DNA of 18,459 nucleotides from Spirochaetaceae bacterium (GTDB lineage: Bacteria; Spirochaetota; Spirochaetia; Treponematales; Treponemataceae). Below the pieces are notes generated by a model. The model had not been told where the DNA came from. It ran no database searches and saw nothing but the letters and a program-made list of their open reading frames with translations. The stretch covers positions 1-18,459 of the forward strand of contig JAGCMR010000280.1 of NCBI GenBank assembly GCA_017646305.1, in the 5' to 3' direction. The position numbers were made by a program, and so were the translations under genes. Below, one piece after another: positions 13,934 through 18,459 of the stretch (its first letter is position 1; every line of letters starts with the position of its first letter).

Positions 13934-15243
13934 GCATCCTCCTTTTTAATGTGGACCATCCTGATATGAGTGGCATCAGCTTCCTTTACCGTAAAAATCA
14001 ATCCCTGCTCCTGATACACGTCTCCAGTTTCTGGAATCTTATCCAGCTTTTCACTGAGATAGCCTGCCAAGGTTTCGTAAAAATCCGAGTGAAAGGAACA
14101 ACCATAGGTATCAGATACCTCCGTTAACCGAATTGCACCATCTACCAAGGCTTGTCCTTCTGCAAGTTCTATAGTTTGTGGCAAGCGAGCCTTGTAGAAT
14201 TCATCTCCCACAGTACCGAAAATCTCTCGAGAAATATCTTCTGTGGTAAGGATTCCATCTGTTCCAGAGTATTCATCAATTACCACTGCCAAGCTTTGGT
14301 GGTTTTCCCGTAGCATCTGCTGAACGGAGGACATTTTTTTTGAACCAACAATGTACAAGGGTGGTCGCATAATATCCTGTACAAAGAAATTTTCACCCTT
14401 TCCTTGGTAAAACATCATGTCCTTTACGTACAAAATTCCTACAATGTCATCAATATTTTGGCGGTATACAGGAAAACGAGAAAGTCTAGAACGCTGAGCC
14501 AGCTCGATAATAGATTGATAGCTCGCAGTAAGATCTATGGCCACAATGCGGGTTCTAGGCACCATAATGTCCTTGGCAGCCAAGTCTGTAAAACGAAACA
14601 CTCTGTGCATCATCTTTTTTTCATTCTGTTCCAGCACCCCTTCTTCTTCTCCCACATCAATGAAATTTTTGATTTCATCTTCAGTAAAGGAAACTGATTT
14701 TTGGGCAGTTTTTATTCCCAAAAGTTTGGCTACCCCACGGGAAATTCCTGAAAAAATAAATACTAAAGGAGAAAACAGCTTCATGCAGAAAGCAATAAGC
14801 CCAGAGAATAAAAAGGCCACTGGTTCTGGGTGACGACTCCCGATGGTTTTTGGTGTAATCTCACCAAAAATTAGCAGCACCACTGTAGAGACTATGGTGG
14901 CAATTCCCACACCAGAGGAACCAAAAAGTTTTAGAGCCAAGGAGGTAAGCAGGGCAGTAATAGCAATATTGACAATATTATTACCCACCAATATCGTGTT
15001 CAAAAGTCCTTCCTTTTGATCCATCAACTTACCAACACGAATGGCACCTTTATTCTTCTTTGAGCGGAGAAAACGAATACGTAATTTATTGATTGAAAGA
15101 AATGCGCTTTCCGATGAGGAAAAAATCATGGAAAGAACAACAAGGGCTACCACTACTAGCAGTAGCCCCATGAAGCCTTCGGCAGCAAGTCCCTCTTGGA
15201 CAAGAGTCGAAGGAGGTTCCGACGGAATGGAATCAGAATCCAC
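13930..15243 (-). CDS. CNNM/CBS/CorC_HlyC membrane protein (TlyC/CorB-like), copy 2
   Basis: A 437-residue paralogue of the next gene with the canonical layout. About 24 extra N-terminal residues precede the first membrane helix; the CNNM domain has SSSESAFLS (42-50), VGNNIVNIA (87-95) and FGEITPKT (126-133); MVPRTRI (227-233) opens the CBS pair; DGILTTEDISREIFG precedes the CorC_HlyC domain (YETLAGYLSEKLDKIP). The start is GTG at 15243, sharing one base with the lipoprotein TAG stop (TAGTG), with GAGGG 9 nt upstream. The next in-frame Met (residue 25) would remove the N-terminal extension. The lipoprotein, this gene and copy 1 are linked by overlaps of 1 and 4 bases, suggesting co-regulated output. 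Confidence 0.93.
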   Translation of the reverse strand: MDSDSIPSEPPSTLVQEGLAAEGFMGLLLVVVALVVLSMIFSSSESAFLSINKLRIRFLRSKKNKGAIRVGKLMDQKEGLLNTILVGNNIVNIAITALLTSLALKLFGSSGVGIATIVSTVVLLIFGEITPKTIGSRHPEPVAFLFSGLIAFCMKLFSPLVFIFSGISRGVAKLLGIKTAQKSVSFTEDEIKNFIDVGEEEGVLEQNEKKMMHRVFRFTDLAAKDIMVPRTRIVAIDLTASYQSIIELAQRSRLSRFPVYRQNIDDIVGILYVKDMMFYQGKGENFFVQDIMRPPLYIVGSKKMSSVQQMLRENHQSLAVVIDEYSGTDGILTTEDISREIFGTVGDEFYKARLPQTIELAEGQALVDGAIRLTEVSDTYGCSFHSDFYETLAGYLSEKLDKIPETGDVYQEQGLIFTVKEADATHIRMVHIKKEDA

Positions 15244-16241
15244 TATTCCATTCCCTCTACAGAAATACCAGTACCTTCATTTACCATGGTATAGGCATCA
15301 ATAGTCATTTGAATTGAAGCTGCCATTTCACTCTCAGGAGCACAGGCCAATGCATCGTTTAGGTAATTCATCATGCCTTCTGCATCACCAACCAGTGAAG
15401 AGAAGTATGCTGCCTGATAATACAATTCCTGCTGTTCTTCTGGAGTACAGAAGCCTTCATCAATAGGAGCCAACATGGCAGAAATAGCACCATAGGCATC
15501 ACCAACGTAGAGAGCTTCTGTTGCTATAGCATAGGCATTCAAAATAGCGTATTTTCCTCGCTTACCACTTTCGTTATTGGGATCAAGCTCGGCAGCCATG
15601 GCATAGAAATCTGACAACAAATAGCTGTAGGTAGGATCTGTTGCCTCATACAAATTGTCGATGGCATTTAATTTTTCTACACCAGAGCTTCCATCAATGG
15701 CCTTTACCAAAGCCTTAATCTTGTCTCGATTCTCATTGTTTTCATCGATAACAGCCATAAACTGCTCCGGAGTAGTAACTTCGGCATTATAAGCTATAAC
15801 GCCGTACACATAGCCTTGAGCGGTGGCCAAAATCATTACAGGCATTCCACCATCAGTAACAGAAAAGTTCATGGCAGTACCAATATCCTTTTCCAACTGA
15901 GGCATAGCAGCTTCAGCAGCCTGCTTCTGTTCCTCTGTGGCACCTTCAGCCACCTGAACAGACATAAGACGTGATTCAGAAAAATCCAAGTGAACAAGCA
16001 CATAGTCCTTACCAGCACTCTTGATAAAGGACTCTGTATCGAAGATAGAGGTACGAAGCTGGGTACTTACTCCGTCAGTATCCTCGCTACTGAAAAACAG
16101 GAAAAGATCCTTTCCTTCCTTGGTGGCCAACTGCTGTCCTTCTTCATAATCAGCAAGCCAACCAGTGGGAGTACTAGCACAACTTACAAAAACCAAAAGC
16201 ACAGCCAAACAGGCAGCAATACCAGACAAAATTCTTTTCAT
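15243..16241 (-). CDS. Thioredoxin-fold lipoprotein without CXXC, helical C-terminal half
   Basis: A 332-residue predicted lipoprotein. The signal peptide ends in the lipobox VFVSC, lipid Cys 21. Residues about 28-165 resemble the thioredoxin_7/DUF255-like fold: WLADYEEGQQLATKEGKDLFLFF, then VLVHLDFSE, then the cis-Pro loop GGMPVMIL (P134). Where the WCxxC active site would be, the sequence reads SSEDTDG, so no thiol redox activity is expected. Residues about 175-320 are all-helical and TPR-like. I cannot name a function; a non-catalytic, membrane-tethered binding role is inferred. It shares one base with the first CNNM gene, so a partnership with those proteins is likely. AGGAG lies 6-7 nt before the ATG. 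Confidence 0.75.
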   Translation of the reverse strand: MKRILSGIAACLAVLLVFVSCASTPTGWLADYEEGQQLATKEGKDLFLFFSSEDTDGVSTQLRTSIFDTESFIKSAGKDYVLVHLDFSESRLMSVQVAEGATEEQKQAAEAAMPQLEKDIGTAMNFSVTDGGMPVMILATAQGYVYGVIAYNAEVTTPEQFMAVIDENNENRDKIKALVKAIDGSSGVEKLNAIDNLYEATDPTYSYLLSDFYAMAAELDPNNESGKRGKYAILNAYAIATEALYVGDAYGAISAMLAPIDEGFCTPEEQQELYYQAAYFSSLVGDAEGMMNYLNDALACAPESEMAASIQMTIDAYTMVNEGTGISVEGME

Positions 16242-16257
16242 TTCAAACTCCTAGGAA

Positions 16258-16272
16258 GCCCCTTTTCGGGGC
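16258..16272 (-). other. GC-rich hairpin in the purL-lipoprotein gap
   Basis: On the minus strand GCCCC-GAAAA-GGGGC forms a compact 5-bp GC stem between the purL stop and the lipoprotein ribosome site (AGGAG), a few nucleotides upstream of it. No T-run follows (TTCCTAGG), so it is not a standard terminator. It may reduce read-through, protect the 5' end of a processed mRNA, or modulate access to the ribosome site. The rest of this 54-bp gap is A/T-rich. Confidence 0.6.
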
Positions 16273-16295
16273 ATTCATAATTAAATATATAGCTT

Positions 16296-18459
16296 TTACA
16301 GGAAATAAGACACACCTGCAGCAAAAATATTTTGACAAGAGCTCTGTTTCTTGCCAATACCACCATGACCTGTAACATTACCCATGAGGAAGGGAGTACC
16401 CTTTAATACATCTGGTCCCATGGTTCGTTCACTATGGCCCATCTTTCCTAAAACTCGTCCGTCGGGGCTGGTTAAACCTTCAATAGCGTAGGCAGAACCG
16501 TTAGGATTGTTGGGCTCACTGGTAGCTACAGCTCCATCCATATCTACATACTGAGTAAAGACCTGACCCTTGCGGAATAAATCACGAGCCAGCTCCTCAC
16601 TGATAATGATACGACCTTCTCCATGAGAAATAGGAACCCAGTGCAACGTATCCTCCAAAACGGAAGGATGAGAAGCCCAAGGAGACAGGGCTGACACAAG
16701 ACGAGTTCTGGTAAACCGAGAAATATGGCGACCAATAGTGTTATAGGTTAAGGTAGGCATATTCTCCACTGGCTGCAAGATCTCTCCATAGGGCACCAAA
16801 CCAGTTTTGATAAGGGCTTGGAAACCGTTACAAATACCGAGAACAAGACCGTCTCGGTTTTTTAACAGCTCCATCACCTGATTGCTGATTCCTGGCTCAC
16901 GAATAACATTGGCAATGAACTTACCTGAACCATCAGGCTCATCACCGGCGGAGAATCCTCCAGAGAAGGCAAGAATCTGAGCCTGTCCAATTTCTGTAGC
17001 CAGCTCCTTCAAGGAGTCTGCCAAAGCAGCAGGTGTATTATTTCTAAATACAAGAACCTTTGCTTCACCTCCAGCCAACTGAAAGGCCCGCTTCATATCA
17101 AACTCACAGTTTGTTCCAGGGAATACGGGCAACAAGATTCGAGGCTTTGCTCCCTTGAGAATGGTGATAGCCTCAGATTTCTTTGTCTGTGCATCAAGTC
17201 CCTTTTCACGAGCCTGCTGAAGACTTTCGTGGATACCTGTAGCAAAACCAGGCAGAGGCTCCTGCTGCACTCCAGAAACAGGAGGAAATACCTTGGCCAA
17301 GGTTCCTTCCCAAGCAGCTTCCAATTCCTCAAGCTTAACGGCAACAAGACCAATTCCAGATAAATCAGCAGAAATCACTGGTGAATCAACTGTTTTACCA
17401 AGCTCCCAGACTGTATTTTCCACAAAGCCAGCTGCAACAAAGTCTTCATCACTCATAGGCTCATTCATTTCCACAATGATGGAACCATAGGCTGGAACAA
17501 AGAGAGCTGCAGCTCCAGCAGGCAGAGCTTTTTCTGTTAAGCCAGCTGCAAAGGGAATAGCCCCCTTCATGGTCAAACCGATTTTATTACCAAAGGCCAT
17601 TTTTGTAACAGCTTCTGCGATACCACCAGCACCTACAGGATAGGCTGCAGCAACTTTATCTGCCAGCTGATACAAAGCCTGAGCATTTTTATTAAAGATT
17701 TCAAAGTTGGGGTCAAGGCTTTCACCATAGGGTACAGAAATCAAATATACAGTATGACCAGCAGCCACAAAGCTTCCGCCCCGTACTCGTTGCTGATGTT
17801 CTGTAGTTACCGCAAAGGATACCAATGTAGGGGGAACCTTTAGCTCTTGGAAGGAGCCAGACATACTATCCTTACCACCGATAGCGGCAGTTCCACAAAT
17901 CTTTTGTGCCTCTAGGGCTCCCAACAGGGCAGCAGCAGGCTTTCCCCAGGAAATATCATCGATGGTTCGCTCAAAGTACTCCTGGAAGCTGAGACGACAG
18001 GTAGCAGGATTACCACCCAAAGCTGCAATCTTTGCCAAGGATGAAAGTACCGCAACCTGTCCACCATGCCAAGGACTCCACTGGGCAACCCGTGGGTCAT
18101 AGCCATAGGACATGAGACTTACAGTGCTTGTTTCTCCATCCAACACAGGAATACGAGCAGCCATACCAGCCTCAGGAGTAGACTGATATTGTCCACCCAA
18201 GGGGAATAATACTGTGGCAGCACCGATAGAACCATCGAAGCGCTCGGAAAGTCCCCGTTGGCTACAACAGGCCAAATCTGCCATGAGCTTTTTCCAAGAG
18301 CGTTCCACTGCACGAACAAGCCAGCTACGAGCAGTTTTTACAAAGGAACCAGTATGCTCCAGTTCCTTCTTGGACGCTGACTCAGTATCTGCAGCATGAG
18401 TAAAGGAATCAGCCACAACAGCCAAGGGGCGAGTCAAGGGAGATTCTTCCGCACAGGGA
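16296..18459 (-). CDS. purL: Phosphoribosylformylglycinamidine synthase, fused long form, C-terminal ~720 residues (5' end outside window)
   Basis: The fourth step of purine synthesis: FGAR, ATP and glutamine give FGAM. The frame stays open to the window edge (reading PCAEESPLTRPLAVVA), so the TTG at 18437 is not a start. Numbering from that codon, the second synthase half carries ERFDGSIGAATVLFPLGG (65-82), SPWHGGQVAVLSSLAKIAALGG (121-142) and GGKDSMSG (187-194). A fused class-I glutamine amidotransferase domain starts near 431 (KPRILLPVFPGTNCEFDM), with nucleophile Cys 536 in GICNGFQAL and His/Glu in GHSER (H668, E670). The protein is therefore a PurL-PurQ fusion, probably over 1,200 residues and resembling the clostridial-type long PurL. 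A downstream lipoprotein gene follows by 54 bp. Confidence 0.95.
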   Translation of the reverse strand, partial: PCAEESPLTRPLAVVADSFTHAADTESASKKELEHTGSFVKTARSWLVRAVERSWKKLMADLACCSQRGLSERFDGSIGAATVLFPLGGQYQSTPEAGMAARIPVLDGETSTVSLMSYGYDPRVAQWSPWHGGQVAVLSSLAKIAALGGNPATCRLSFQEYFERTIDDISWGKPAAALLGALEAQKICGTAAIGGKDSMSGSFQELKVPPTLVSFAVTTEHQQRVRGGSFVAAGHTVYLISVPYGESLDPNFEIFNKNAQALYQLADKVAAAYPVGAGGIAEAVTKMAFGNKIGLTMKGAIPFAAGLTEKALPAGAAALFVPAYGSIIVEMNEPMSDEDFVAAGFVENTVWELGKTVDSPVISADLSGIGLVAVKLEELEAAWEGTLAKVFPPVSGVQQEPLPGFATGIHESLQQAREKGLDAQTKKSEAITILKGAKPRILLPVFPGTNCEFDMKRAFQLAGGEAKVLVFRNNTPAALADSLKELATEIGQAQILAFSGGFSAGDEPDGSGKFIANVIREPGISNQVMELLKNRDGLVLGICNGFQALIKTGLVPYGEILQPVENMPTLTYNTIGRHISRFTRTRLVSALSPWASHPSVLEDTLHWVPISHGEGRIIISEELARDLFRKGQVFTQYVDMDGAVATSEPNNPNGSAYAIEGLTSPDGRVLGKMGHSERTMGPDVLKGTPFLMGNVTGHGGIGKKQSSCQNIFAAGVSYFL

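Noticed and set aside
12659..15243. Annotating the CNNM pair as hemolysins
   Set aside because: The TlyC/HlyC names are historical; the domain layout (CNNM-CBS-CBS-CorC) points to divalent-cation handling, and nothing in the sequence supports a toxin.
18437..18437. TTG as the purL start codon
   Set aside because: The frame continues to the window edge with residues that fit PurL (EESPLTRPLA), and the protein lacks its entire first half; the true start lies outside the window.

Overview
The window looks like chromosomal backbone DNA of a spirochaete, most likely Treponema-like. This is an inference from gene content and protein style: short-lipobox lipoproteins, a TlyC/CorC-type CNNM pair, an RpoN, a SUMF1-domain secreted protein, an omptin-like barrel implying an outer membrane, and a fused long-form PurL. 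No rRNA, tRNA, IS element, prophage or CRISPR array is visible. Coding density is high; the longest stretch without a called gene is under 140 bp.

Layout. (1) 1-1140: end of a polar amino acid ABC transporter (partial permease, ATPase, strong intrinsic terminator). (2) 1176-2678, minus strand: a lipoprotein followed by a calcineurin-like phosphoesterase, divergent from corA. (3) 2732-5114, plus strand: a well-formed promoter, a short ORF with a near-ideal Shine-Dalgarno that overlaps the corA start, corA itself, an inverted repeat, then a secreted SUMF1/FGE-like protein. (4) 5128-6942, minus: hisC and a second phosphoesterase. (5) 7082-8971, plus: an RluA-family pseudouridine synthase coupled to an omptin-family outer membrane protease. 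(6) 8975-9062: a 26-bp tandem repeat at the convergent 3' ends of the omptin gene and a DUF1015 gene. (7) 10426-12669, plus: rpoN and a HAD pyrimidine 5'-nucleotidase-like gene, divergent from DUF1015. (8) 18459-12659, minus: purL (5' end outside the window), a thioredoxin-fold lipoprotein lacking CXXC, and two CNNM/CBS/CorC proteins. The last three genes overlap by 1 and 4 bases and so form a translationally coupled set.

How it fits together. Two separate loci concern divalent cations or membrane transport: corA with its putative leader ORF, and the tandem CNNM pair with an attached lipoprotein. The strongest candidates for something undescribed are the corA leader ORF (its N-terminus Asp-Ser-Asp-Pro recalls Mg2+-sensing leader peptides), the lipoprotein-CNNM-CNNM unit, the omptin homologue with both catalytic pairs intact, the tandem repeat, and -10-like boxes placed 6-7 nt before start codons, suggesting leaderless transcripts. 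Most other genes are ordinary metabolic or housekeeping genes. All functional calls come from reading motifs by eye; no search was run.
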